From Candidatus Aenigmatarchaeota archaeon (GTDB lineage Archaea > Aenigmatarchaeota > Aenigmatarchaeia > JACPZZ01), in assembly GCA_016195275.1 (NCBI GenBank), contig JACPZZ010000022.1, positions 1 through 40,413 on the forward strand: DNA of 40,413 nt. Reading direction: 5' to 3'. This document shows, piece by piece, positions 1 to 7,029 of the stretch. The notes beneath the pieces are model-generated. The model was not told where the DNA came from. It was given only the letters and a program-made list of their open reading frames with translations, and did not search any database. The translations under genes and the position numbers were made by a program. Numbering within the stretch: the stretch's first letter is position 1; the number at the start of each line of letters is the position of its first letter.

Positions 1-474
1 AACGCAGAACGTAGCGAACCATTTACCTGAAGATTCTTTCTTCAAGGTTAGGGTTTTTACCTTGCCTTCTATCTCACGGTGTTTCTTGATTGAAATTTCC
101 CCGAACGGGGTGACCTTCAGCTTCCTGCCAAGCTTGAATCCTGCTTGCGGGTAATTCAAGCTCTTCATTCTGTCTATGCTCTTGAAGCGTGGATAACCGC
201 ACTCTTTGCCCTGCTTTCTCATTTTGACCATGCGCCAAAGGGCATTTTGCAATCTGTGGGATAATGTTTGCGCTACTTGGGAATACAAACCACAATTCTT
301 TACCATTGTTTGCATCTCGCTTTTTGTGAGGAATTTCTTTGTTTCGTCATATTTTTTCTTGTTAGCTTCAAGGAGCATGTTCCACAGGTTCTTTTCTATC
401 CAGAGATGTTTCTTCATCTGCGTTTCCTGTTTCTTCGACGGGTAGATTCTGAATTTGTAGGTTCTCATCCGCAT
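1..474 (-). CDS. tnpB: IS200/IS605-family TnpB, N-terminal part (cut by window edge)
   Basis: The minus strand is open from an ATG at 474 to the window edge (158 codons), with no stop seen. The product starts MRMRTYKFRIYPSKKQ and continues with an N-terminal helix-turn-helix-like region (KKHLWIEKNLWN, LTKSEMQTMVKNC) and then RKQGKECGYPRFKS around residues 90-105. This is the usual opening of archaeal TnpB proteins, the RNA-guided nucleases carried by IS200/IS605 and IS607 elements. The second ATG at 468 (MRTYKF) is an equally good start. The RuvC-like catalytic core and zinc ribbon would lie beyond position 1, so integrity cannot be judged. No tnpA transposase is visible upstream. The family call is strong; whether the gene is complete is unknown. 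Confidence 0.85.
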   Translation of the reverse strand, partial: MRMRTYKFRIYPSKKQETQMKKHLWIEKNLWNMLLEANKKKYDETKKFLTKSEMQTMVKNCGLYSQVAQTLSHRLQNALWRMVKMRKQGKECGYPRFKSIDRMKSLNYPQAGFKLGRKLKVTPFGEISIKKHREIEGKVKTLTLKKESSGKWFATFCV

Positions 475-540
475 TCCCTTCTGTTGAGTATGACACGCCC
501 TGTATTTATGCGTTTTGTTTGCGGCGTTCCGATACGGTTC

Positions 541-632
541 GCATTCATCCCACGACTAAGGGTGTGGGTTTTCCCGCTCACACGGCTGATAAAAGCCGTT
601 GTTGCCGGCAAATTCCGCGTTCGGCAAGTTTG
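541..632. repeat. Hairpin-rich segment upstream of tnpB, possible IS200/IS605 element end
   Basis: Three inverted repeats lie between the tnpB start and the next gene: CCCAC (549-553) with GTGGG (564-568), extendable through a G-T pair; ACGGCT with AGCCGT around a 6-nt loop (about 572-589); and TTGCCG with CGGCAA (about 602-628). Subterminal imperfect hairpins are what IS200/IS605 transposases recognise at element ends. The exact element boundary cannot be fixed from one copy. Confidence 0.4.
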
Positions 633-650
633 ACAATATGCGCGATAACA

Positions 651-660
651 TTAATATTTA
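651..660 (+). promoter_or_regulatory. TATA box for the first GT4 gene
   Basis: TTAATATTTA is centred about 30 bp before the ATG at 685, which predicts a transcript with a leader of only a few nucleotides. Confidence 0.5.
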
Positions 661-684
661 CGGACCGGGGATGATAAAGATCTT

Positions 685-1806
685 ATGAACCCAAAAACAC
701 TGATAATCAGCCGTGAATTCGAACCACAGATAGCAGGCGTATCCACATACATATCCGAATTGGAAAAACGCCTGAAATGTGAAAAAATAGTAATAGCGCA
801 GCATATGCCGGAGAGGAAAAGAAAAGATATTATAGGCATATCTTATCCGAAATTCCTGTCTTCCCGTTACCTCAAATTCGCATATTTTATAGCCTCGGCA
901 GTCGCAAAATCCGTTTCCATTAAAAGTGACGTGGTCGTTGGCAACGCGCTTGTGGGCAGCACGGTTGCAATAATTGTAAAACTAATAACAAAAAGGCCCG
1001 CAATATCTGTGATTTATGACGTAGACCAGATAAAAGACGATGTAGGCGAACTAAACGCGATAAACAAATCAGCCAGAAAATTCCTGCAGAAGGTAATATT
1101 CGGCCTTTCAGACAGCATAATTGTCGATTCCGAAAAAGTAAAAAAAGACATCACTAATTTGCATAATGTAGATGGTAATAAGATTAATGTTATTAGCGGC
1201 GGCTTCGTTGTTGACAATAAACTAAAGGCAATAAAAAAACCCGCAGGCAGTAAAATAATATTGTTCGTGGGCATAAATATCAGGAAAAAGGGCCTGGAGG
1301 ATCTGGTAAAAGCGTTCGCCCGTGTGAAAAAAACCGTTCCAAACTGCGAACTTTGGATAGTGGGGCCGAACACTGGTTTTTTGCGCCCGTTTCACGGGGA
1401 ATTGCTCGTATTAATACAAAAACTCGGTCTGGAAAAAGATACAAAATTTTTCGGGGAAGTCCCGAGCACATCCCCGTACTACAAAGCGTGCGATGTTTTC
1501 GTGCTTCCAAGCCACCACTCGGAAGGCTTTGGAATACCGTGCATCGAGGCGGGATATTTCGGCAAACCTGTTGTAGCGACGAAAATATTTGAAGAAACCG
1601 GGGTAGTTGTCAGAAATAAGACCGCGCTGGTTGTCGATCCGTATAGACCGTCTGAACTGGCCGACGCGCTTGTTAGGGTGTTAACAAACAAAAAACTTTC
1701 GGCACGCCTGGGTAAAAACGGAAAAAAATACGTCAGAAGGTTCACATGGGAAAGTGCGGCTAAAAAATTCGAAAACGTGGTGCAAAAAGTTTATCGGCAC
1801 AGGTAA
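685..1806 (+). CDS. Family 4 glycosyltransferase
   Basis: The 373-residue protein has the two-domain GT-B layout of GT4 enzymes. The N-terminal half begins with an acceptor-domain strand and a glycine-rich turn (FEPQIAGVSTYISELEKRL). The C-terminal half has the donor-binding region with LFVGINIRKKGLEDLVKAF near residue 190 and the E-x7-E signature in EGFGIPCIEAGYFGKPVVA near residues 277-295. GT4 enzymes transfer sugars from nucleotide donors with retention of configuration, usually at the cytosolic face of the membrane. It is followed by the hexapeptide acetyltransferase on the same strand. Donor and acceptor cannot be read from the sequence. It is the first gene of the glycan island and sits next to a mobile element. 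Confidence 0.88.
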   Translation: MNPKTLIISREFEPQIAGVSTYISELEKRLKCEKIVIAQHMPERKRKDIIGISYPKFLSSRYLKFAYFIASAVAKSVSIKSDVVVGNALVGSTVAIIVKLITKRPAISVIYDVDQIKDDVGELNAINKSARKFLQKVIFGLSDSIIVDSEKVKKDITNLHNVDGNKINVISGGFVVDNKLKAIKKPAGSKIILFVGINIRKKGLEDLVKAFARVKKTVPNCELWIVGPNTGFLRPFHGELLVLIQKLGLEKDTKFFGEVPSTSPYYKACDVFVLPSHHSEGFGIPCIEAGYFGKPVVATKIFEETGVVVRNKTALVVDPYRPSELADALVRVLTNKKLSARLGKNGKKYVRRFTWESAAKKFENVVQKVYRHR

Positions 1807-1816
1807 AGAGTTCTGC

Positions 1817-1825
1817 TATTTATAA
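1817..1825 (+). promoter_or_regulatory. TATA box for the acetyltransferase gene
   Basis: TATTTATAA is centred 26 bp before the ATG at 1847, matching leaderless transcription. The gene may therefore have its own promoter although it lies 40 bp after the GT4 gene. Confidence 0.5.
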
Positions 1826-1846
1826 TGAAATCCACATACCTTACAC

Positions 1847-2467
1847 ATGGACCCTGCAATAGTTTTGGGTGGAAACAAAATAGGAAAAAACACTATTATA
1901 TCGGATTATTGCATCATCGGGCACCCGAATTCCAAAGACATGTCGCAGGGAAAGCAGAAAACCGCGGGAACAACGATAGGCGATAATTGTATCATAAGAT
2001 CCGGAACTGTTATTTATTCCGGATCCAAACTGGGCAACAATGTAACCACGGGTCACAATGCGCTGGTAAGGGAAAACACAACAATAGGAAACGACTGCAT
2101 GATCGGTACGAACACGATCGTCGAGAATGATTGCGTTATCGGAAATGGGACACGCCTGCAAACAGGCGTCTATATTCCAACGAACACAAAAATAGGCAAG
2201 AACGTCTTCATAGGGCCCCACACAGTAATGACGAACGACCCCACGCTCGGACGCGTCAAAAAACTGTGCGGACCCACCATAGAAGACAACGTTTCAATAG
2301 GCGCAAACTGCACAATACTCCCAAAAGTCAGGATAGGTGAAAACGCGATAATAGGCGCCGGGTCGGTGGTAACAAAAGACGTGGAAAAAAACTCGGTCGT
2401 TTTCGGCAACCCGGCGCGCCCCCGCGGAAGCTCCGAAGACAAGATAAAAAAATGGCTGACAGAATAG
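1847..2467 (+). CDS. Left-handed beta-helix N-acetyltransferase, WbpD/WlbB-like
   Basis: The 206-residue protein is almost wholly hexapeptide repeats (NKIGKN, TTIGDN, SKLGNN, TTIGND, CVIGNG, TKIGKN), forming a left-handed beta-helix, and ends with the trimeric-acetyltransferase motif VVFGNPARPRG. A loop with IGPHTVMTNDPTLGR lies near residues 124-138, and GHNALV near 70 supplies a candidate catalytic His. WbpD/WlbB enzymes acetylate the 3-amino group of UDP-GlcNAc3N-uronic acid. Two other steps of the same pathway, the Gfo/Idh dehydrogenase and the 2-epimerase, are encoded just downstream on the other strand, which supports that role. The 3' end abuts the convergent dehydrogenase gene: the two stop codons are back to back at 2465-2470. 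Confidence 0.82.
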   Translation: MDPAIVLGGNKIGKNTIISDYCIIGHPNSKDMSQGKQKTAGTTIGDNCIIRSGTVIYSGSKLGNNVTTGHNALVRENTTIGNDCMIGTNTIVENDCVIGNGTRLQTGVYIPTNTKIGKNVFIGPHTVMTNDPTLGRVKKLCGPTIEDNVSIGANCTILPKVRIGENAIIGAGSVVTKDVEKNSVVFGNPARPRGSSEDKIKKWLTE

Positions 2468-2479
2468 CTAAATAGCTAT
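2464..2479. repeat. Inverted repeat at convergent stop codons
   Basis: ATAGCTA (2464-2470) and TAGCTAT (2473-2479) flank AA. The repeat contains both stop codons of the convergent acetyltransferase and dehydrogenase genes. It may form a weak hairpin at the transcript ends. Confidence 0.35.
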
Positions 2480-3460
2480 CCTTTCCCTCTTCCCTGTGGC
2501 CGTAGATTTTATCGCAGCCTCCGCCGCAGAGACCGCATAAACGCCGTCTTCGCCCGAAACTAAAGGTTTTTCATCGTTATTGACGCATCGAATAAAACTT
2601 TCCAGCTCCAGCTTAAGCGGCTCCTCTTTCTGTATGAACGTACGCACTTCCGTCCCTTTGCCAACCCTCGTAACCAATTCGTCGAAAGTTCCGTAAGATA
2701 ATTTGTCCCCCTCTCCCCTGAAAATGGACAGGTCCTGGTTTATGTAATTTAATCTGGCAATTCCGCCGCGGCCCATTACGGACATCTCGCGGATCTTTAT
2801 GGGAATTACCGTGTTGGATTCAACGGACGCGAGGAAGTTTCCGTAATCGAACACCAATGTAGACAAATCCTCTTGCTCAGAAATTATTTTTTTCTCTTCT
2901 CCAGACACATGTTTCGGCCGCTCGCCGGTTAAGAATGTCAAAACGTCAATGTCGTGGACAGCCAGGTCTAGGATCACGTTATCCAATTTTCTAAATGAGG
3001 GGACCCCAAACCTGTGAGCCGATGCGTATACTATATCCCCCAGGTTTTTCATGTTCACCCTCAGCTTCGAGACCGCCGGATTAAACCTTTCTATGTGACC
3101 CACTTGCAACAGGACATCGTTGGATTGCGCCGCTTTCATTATTTTTTTCGCATCATCCGTATTTGTGGCAAGAGGTTTTTCCACAAGCAGGGGCAGATCC
3201 GCGTCTATGACCTTCAACGACGTGTCCGGATGGTATACGGTAGGCGTCGCAACGACGCATGCGTCGGCGTTGCTGTTTTCCAGCGCATTTTCTATATTAT
3301 CATAAGTTTCAACTTTAGGAAATTTTAATTTTATTCGTGAAAGCGCTTCTCTTGATATGTCCGCCACGTTTACTTTTACACCGTCCATAGCGCCAAACGT
3401 ACGCACATGGTTAGATCCCATTATGCCTGCGCCAATAACAAGTACGTTAAAATTCCCCAT
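2468..3460 (-). CDS. Gfo/Idh/MocA oxidoreductase, probable UDP-GlcNAc 3-dehydrogenase
   Basis: This 330-residue protein has an N-terminal Rossmann fold (NVLVIGAGIMGSNHVRTF), the family EKPLA motif, and the VGHIERFNPAV and DLAVHDIDVL segments typical of WbpB/WlbA and methanogen UDP-GlcNAc 3-dehydrogenases; the His and Asp of the last segment are the usual active-site residues. It oxidises C3 of the sugar nucleotide so that an aminotransferase can act. I chose ATG at 3460, which overlaps the TGA of the upstream 2-epimerase by one base and has GGTGGTG just upstream; GTG at 3463 is the alternative. It is the last gene of a minus-strand run starting at 6995. Substrate assignment rests on motifs and neighbours. 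Confidence 0.85.
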   Translation of the reverse strand: MGNFNVLVIGAGIMGSNHVRTFGAMDGVKVNVADISREALSRIKLKFPKVETYDNIENALENSNADACVVATPTVYHPDTSLKVIDADLPLLVEKPLATNTDDAKKIMKAAQSNDVLLQVGHIERFNPAVSKLRVNMKNLGDIVYASAHRFGVPSFRKLDNVILDLAVHDIDVLTFLTGERPKHVSGEEKKIISEQEDLSTLVFDYGNFLASVESNTVIPIKIREMSVMGRGGIARLNYINQDLSIFRGEGDKLSYGTFDELVTRVGKGTEVRTFIQKEEPLKLELESFIRCVNNDEKPLVSGEDGVYAVSAAEAAIKSTATGKRERIAI

Positions 3461-4551
3461 CACACCACCCCTCTAAAATATTTTTCAATAACATCTACGA
3501 TTTTTTGGCTGGCCCCGGGCTTCCTAACAGATCCTATTTTTTTAATTTCTTCCAGTTTAGACTCGTCGTTCAAAAGCCCCTCCGAAATTTCAATTATTTT
3601 TTTCGGATCGGTCGACGCAAGAATATTCCTGCCGGCCTTCACCAGTTCTATCCACTCAGTTTCGTTCCTCGCTATCACGCACGGAACGTCAACCACGTCC
3701 GCTTCTTCTTGTATGCCGCCCGAATCGGTTATTATGAATTTCGCGTTGCTGATCAGCTTTAAAAATTCCAGATACCCGAGCGGTTCTATCTGCTTTATAG
3801 AGTCGTCTATTTTCGCGGCTTTTCCGAGGATATTTCGCGTCCTCGGGTGCACCGGAAAGACGACCGTGACATATTTTGATAAATGATTGATCGCTTTTAT
3901 GATTCCATTTAACACATCCACATTGTCCGTGTTCTCCGCGCGGTGCAAGGTTAAAACTATGTAATCGCCTGGCTTTATTCCCAAACTGGCCAACACTCTG
4001 GTCTTGCGCGCGAGTTTAATATTTCGGTTAACAGCATCAACGACCGTCGAGCCCACGAGGCGTATATTTTTTTTGTGTATGCCTTCTGAAACCAGATTAT
4101 TTACCGCGGTTTGGTCAGAAGCCAGAAGCAGCTCCGAACAATGGTCTACCAATATCCTGTTTATCTCTTCCGGCATTTTTTTGTTAAATGACCTGCACCC
4201 GGCCTCCATGTGAACTACCGGCATATTCAATTTGGCCGCGGCCAAAGCGCCGGCCAGAGGCGTGTTGGTATCGGCGAACACGTTCACAACGTCCGGTTTG
4301 TAATCCAAAAGTATCTTTTCTACCCCGACCATCATTTTGGCGGTTTGTACGGCATGGCTACCGGACCCTACATTGAGCGAATAATCCGGTTTCCTGAGCT
4401 CCAGTTCGTCAAAAAATATCTTGTCCATTTCATAATCATAATGCTGGCCTGTGTGGATTGTTACATGATCAAACCGTTTATCCATTAGCGGTATCACCGG
4501 GGACAATTTGACTATCTCCGGACGGGTACCGAATATAGTTACGGCTTTCAT
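3460..4551 (-). CDS. UDP-N-acetylglucosamine 2-epimerase (WecB/WbpI type)
   Basis: The 363-residue protein starts MKAVTIFGTRPEIVKLSPVI and carries the hallmark TGQHYDYEM, VHMEAGCRSF, MPEEINRILVDH, HRAENTDN, VHPRTRN and TDSGGIQEEA motifs, covering the whole GT-B-like epimerase fold at normal length. These enzymes invert C2 of UDP-GlcNAc or, for WbpI, of UDP-2,3-diacetamido-glucuronic acid, giving the manno form. The ATG at 4551 matches the usual family N-terminus; an in-frame TTG lies at 4557. The next gene downstream overlaps by one base. With the 3-dehydrogenase, aminotransferase, acetyltransferase and 6-dehydrogenase in the island, a WbpI role is plausible, but plain UDP-ManNAc synthesis cannot be excluded. 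Confidence 0.92.
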   Translation of the reverse strand: MKAVTIFGTRPEIVKLSPVIPLMDKRFDHVTIHTGQHYDYEMDKIFFDELELRKPDYSLNVGSGSHAVQTAKMMVGVEKILLDYKPDVVNVFADTNTPLAGALAAAKLNMPVVHMEAGCRSFNKKMPEEINRILVDHCSELLLASDQTAVNNLVSEGIHKKNIRLVGSTVVDAVNRNIKLARKTRVLASLGIKPGDYIVLTLHRAENTDNVDVLNGIIKAINHLSKYVTVVFPVHPRTRNILGKAAKIDDSIKQIEPLGYLEFLKLISNAKFIITDSGGIQEEADVVDVPCVIARNETEWIELVKAGRNILASTDPKKIIEISEGLLNDESKLEEIKKIGSVRKPGASQKIVDVIEKYFRGVV

Positions 4552-4567
4552 AAACAATTGTTATGAT

Positions 4568-5278
4568 TCAACGGTTAAATTTGCCACTTCCGAAACGCAG
4601 GCGATAAATCATTTTTAAATGCCTAGTAATCTCGCTGCCCACATGTATTTTGGAAATTCGCCCGGCCTTCATCCTGTATCTTACAGGTATCTCGATTATT
4701 TTGTATCCTTTCCGAAATGCGTCAATAGCGGATTCGGAGACCCCCTCAAACCTGTTAAAACTTATCCTAACATCCTTGGCTGTTTTTTTCCTCCATGCGC
4801 GGAATATGCACGTTGGAGTTGAGAAATCGAGCCCGAAAATAAGTTTGTCCAAGTAGTTTGCACCCCGGCTCAAAATCCGTCTTAGGAATGGTATTTCCTC
4901 GTCATAACCTTCCATGAAAGGCGTCCCGATTACCATATCCGCGTTTCTTTCTTTCAACGCATTTATCAGCGCAGGGAAATTTTCGGGCCCGTAAGTAAGG
5001 TCAGAATCTATGGAAATTATTACGTCGCCTTCGCTGTTTTTCAAACCCGTGATCAAAGCTGCCCCGACGCCGAGATTTTTTTGGTGTTTGATCAGGCGTA
5101 TTCTCCGGTTCTTGGCCGCGGCTTTCTTCACAATACCGGCGGTGTTGTCCGAAGATCCGTCGTCTACGACTATTATTTCATAATCCTTTTCGTAGCCGTC
5201 CATAAAATCTGCCAATGTTTTCAGGTTATTAGCTATGCCGTCCTCTTCATTGTACACGGGAACCGTGATAGATATCAT
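4568..5278 (-). CDS. Family 2 glycosyltransferase, dolichol-phosphate-sugar synthase-like
   Basis: The 236-residue GT-A protein begins MISITVPVYNEEDGIANNL, followed by IIVVDDGSSDNTAGIV and the metal-binding DSD in ISIDSDLTYGPENFPALI near residue 90. The C-terminal FEGVSESAIDAFRKGYKIIEIPVRYR resembles dolichol-phosphate mannose/glucose synthases without membrane segments. It would load a sugar onto a polyprenyl phosphate or elongate a lipid-linked glycan. The ATG at 5278 overlaps the upstream stop as ATGA and follows a GGGAGG ribosome binding site at 5285-5291; an in-frame TTG at 5293 is less likely. Confidence 0.87.
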   Translation of the reverse strand: MISITVPVYNEEDGIANNLKTLADFMDGYEKDYEIIVVDDGSSDNTAGIVKKAAAKNRRIRLIKHQKNLGVGAALITGLKNSEGDVIISIDSDLTYGPENFPALINALKERNADMVIGTPFMEGYDEEIPFLRRILSRGANYLDKLIFGLDFSTPTCIFRAWRKKTAKDVRISFNRFEGVSESAIDAFRKGYKIIEIPVRYRMKAGRISKIHVGSEITRHLKMIYRLRFGSGKFNR

Positions 5279-6102
5279 TTTAAATCCTCCCAAATCATTT
5301 CCATACCTTTCTTTAAATCTATCTTGGGATAAAAGCCCAATAATTTCTGCGCTTTGAAATTTGAAAATTGATAACTGCAGTCCGCACCCGCCACACGCTC
5401 CGGCTCCAATAACGTTCCGGATATTTTTTCCGCCATAGCATAAACTTCATTTACACTGTAAGATTTGCCAAAGCACACGTTAAACACGCCCGCGGCGGTT
5501 CTATCCGTACAACCGGCTACAAGCCCGACAACATCCTCGATGTGCACGAAATCCCGACGTTGTTCGCCCCCGACAATCTTCGATCTTCGATTATTTGCCA
5601 AATCATGTAAAAATTTGTACACCACGCTTTTCGTTCCGTTGTTTCCGTAAACATTGGAAAAACGAAAAATCGACACGTCGAAAAATTCGCTGTATGAACG
5701 GCATTTAACCTCGGCCGCCGCTTTGCTCATTTCGTACGGATTGACTGGATTTAGGGGGTGTTCCTCTGTTATAGGAAGCTTAACAGGCTTGCCGTAGACA
5801 AGGCCCGTGGATGCAAAAATGAATTTTTTAATTCCCGCCGTTTTCGCCGCTTCCAGCACATTAACAGTCCCGTCGCAGTTTATCTTCATGAAATCTTCAA
5901 GTTTCGCGCCGGCGTAATTTCCCAGTGCCGCCAGATGAACTACAATATCGACACTCTCAAACAGCTTGTCTATTCCAGGATCTAGTATGCCGTTCGCTCC
6001 GCCTACTTTATTCAGAAGAACCAACTCGTTAGTGCCAAGTTTTTCAGAAAGCGCAGAACCTATGAAACCGGACGCGCCCGTGATCAATATTTTTTTGACC
6101 AT
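5275..6102 (-). CDS. NAD-dependent sugar epimerase/dehydratase (extended SDR)
   Basis: The 275-residue protein begins MVKKILITGASGFIGSAL with the GxxGxxG nucleotide-binding turn. It has FASTGLVYG (active-site Ser/Thr), YEMSKAAAE (catalytic YxxxK) and RDFVHIEDVVG, all standard for GalE-like extended SDRs. The exact reaction (4-epimerisation or 4,6-dehydration) is not readable. The ATG at 6102 has GGAGGAG 8 bases upstream and overlaps the previous gene by 19 bases, so translation is probably coupled. It is the second of five SDR genes in the island if counted from the promoter at 7020. Confidence 0.86.
   Translation of the reverse strand: MVKKILITGASGFIGSALSEKLGTNELVLLNKVGGANGILDPGIDKLFESVDIVVHLAALGNYAGAKLEDFMKINCDGTVNVLEAAKTAGIKKFIFASTGLVYGKPVKLPITEEHPLNPVNPYEMSKAAAEVKCRSYSEFFDVSIFRFSNVYGNNGTKSVVYKFLHDLANNRRSKIVGGEQRRDFVHIEDVVGLVAGCTDRTAAGVFNVCFGKSYSVNEVYAMAEKISGTLLEPERVAGADCSYQFSNFKAQKLLGFYPKIDLKKGMEMIWEDLK
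5285..5291 (-). promoter_or_regulatory. Ribosome binding site deciding the GT2 start at 5278
   Basis: GGGAGGA on the minus strand sits 6 bases before ATG 5278 and within the end of the upstream SDR gene, whose TGA overlaps the start. Confidence 0.65.
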
Positions 6103-6995
6103 TCCAGATACTCCTCCAATCCGTTTGAAAAAGAATAATTCGGCTCGAAACCGAGTTTCCTCGCCTTTGAAATATCCGCGCACAGACGTCTTACATCGCC
6201 CGGCCTGTCATCCGAATAAGTTATTTTCACGTCTGCTTTCATCGAATTTGTTATGATCCTCGCTATCTCGTTTATTGTGATGTCTGCGCCATATCCGATA
6301 TTTACAATATCGCCAGGGCCGGCATTTTCACCGCATGTGACTATCCCGCGCGCAGTGTCCTTGACGTAAGTGTAATCCCTGCTTTGTTCGCCGTCACCGA
6401 AAATCGTGATGGGCTTTCCTTGACTGATGTTTGTGATGAATCTTGTTATGACGCAAGAATACGAGTCTTCTCTGTGGTGAGGTCCGAAAGAATTGAACGG
6501 CCTCACGACTACCACAGGCAAGCCAAATGTACGGTAATAACTTAACGCATAAACTTCTCCGGCAAGCTTGCTTGCCGCGTAAGGCGTCCTAGGCTCTAAT
6601 TGGTGGGTTTCTTTCATCCTTTGCTCCTTCGCATCGCCGTAAACCTCGGAGGACGAAATATAGACAAAGCCCCTGCCGTATTTTCTCGCGGCCTCCAAAA
6701 GGTTGACAGTGCCCGTGGCGTTCACGTCATGCGCTGCAACAGGATTTTTTAGCGATACCGGCAATGCAACAACGGCCAGATGGTATATTTTGTCGCATTT
6801 GGAAACTAATTTATCCGCCAGTTTTTTGTCCATTATGCTGCCTTCCACAAAATCCGCGTTTTTTGGCACATACTCTTTTTTACCCACACTTAGATCGTCC
6901 AGCACAATTACGTCTTTACCGGTTTTAAGGAGCTCCTCGCAAACGAAAGATCCTATGAAGCCCGCTCCGCCGGTCACGAGTATTTTCTCAGGCAT
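6084..6995 (-). CDS. NAD-dependent sugar epimerase, GalE-like (extended SDR)
   Basis: This 303-residue protein starts MPEKILVTGGAGFIGSFVC and has ISSSEVYGD, YAASKLAGE (YxxxK), RPFNSFGPHHREDS and RDYTYVKDTARG, the usual order of UDP-glucose/UDP-GlcNAc 4-epimerase-like SDRs. It probably interconverts nucleotide sugars feeding the glycan. The ATG at 6995 is chosen because the Rossmann motif then starts at residue 4 and a TATA box lies 28 bp upstream; the longer open frame upstream runs into the divergent membrane-protein gene. It is the first gene of the minus-strand run to 2468. Confidence 0.87.
   Translation of the reverse strand: MPEKILVTGGAGFIGSFVCEELLKTGKDVIVLDDLSVGKKEYVPKNADFVEGSIMDKKLADKLVSKCDKIYHLAVVALPVSLKNPVAAHDVNATGTVNLLEAARKYGRGFVYISSSEVYGDAKEQRMKETHQLEPRTPYAASKLAGEVYALSYYRTFGLPVVVVRPFNSFGPHHREDSYSCVITRFITNISQGKPITIFGDGEQSRDYTYVKDTARGIVTCGENAGPGDIVNIGYGADITINEIARIITNSMKADVKITYSDDRPGDVRRLCADISKARKLGFEPNYSFSNGLEEYLEWSKKY
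6111..6117 (-). promoter_or_regulatory. Ribosome binding site deciding the SDR start at 6102
   Basis: GGAGGAG on the minus strand sits 8 bases before ATG 6102, inside the 3' end of the upstream gene. It supports the short start over the longer open frame. Confidence 0.65.
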
Positions 6996-7002
6996 ACATA
7001 TT

Positions 7003-7028
7003 CTTAAAAAGGTCTGATTAATATAAAT
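7003..7028. promoter_or_regulatory. Two interleaved TATA boxes in a 34-bp divergent promoter
   Basis: CTTAAAAAG (7003-7011) is centred 23 bp before the plus-strand ATG 7030. TTAATATAAAT (7018-7028) is centred 28 bp before the minus-strand ATG 6995. The whole space between the two start codons is 34 bp, so each promoter lies next to the other gene's start and both messages are predicted to be leaderless. Confidence 0.55.
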
Positions 7029-7029
7029 C

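Noticed and set aside
206-633. Two plus-strand open frames with phenylalanine-rich products
   Set aside because: They are antisense to the clear tnpB reading frame and its upstream hairpins, and the products are low-complexity with no family features.
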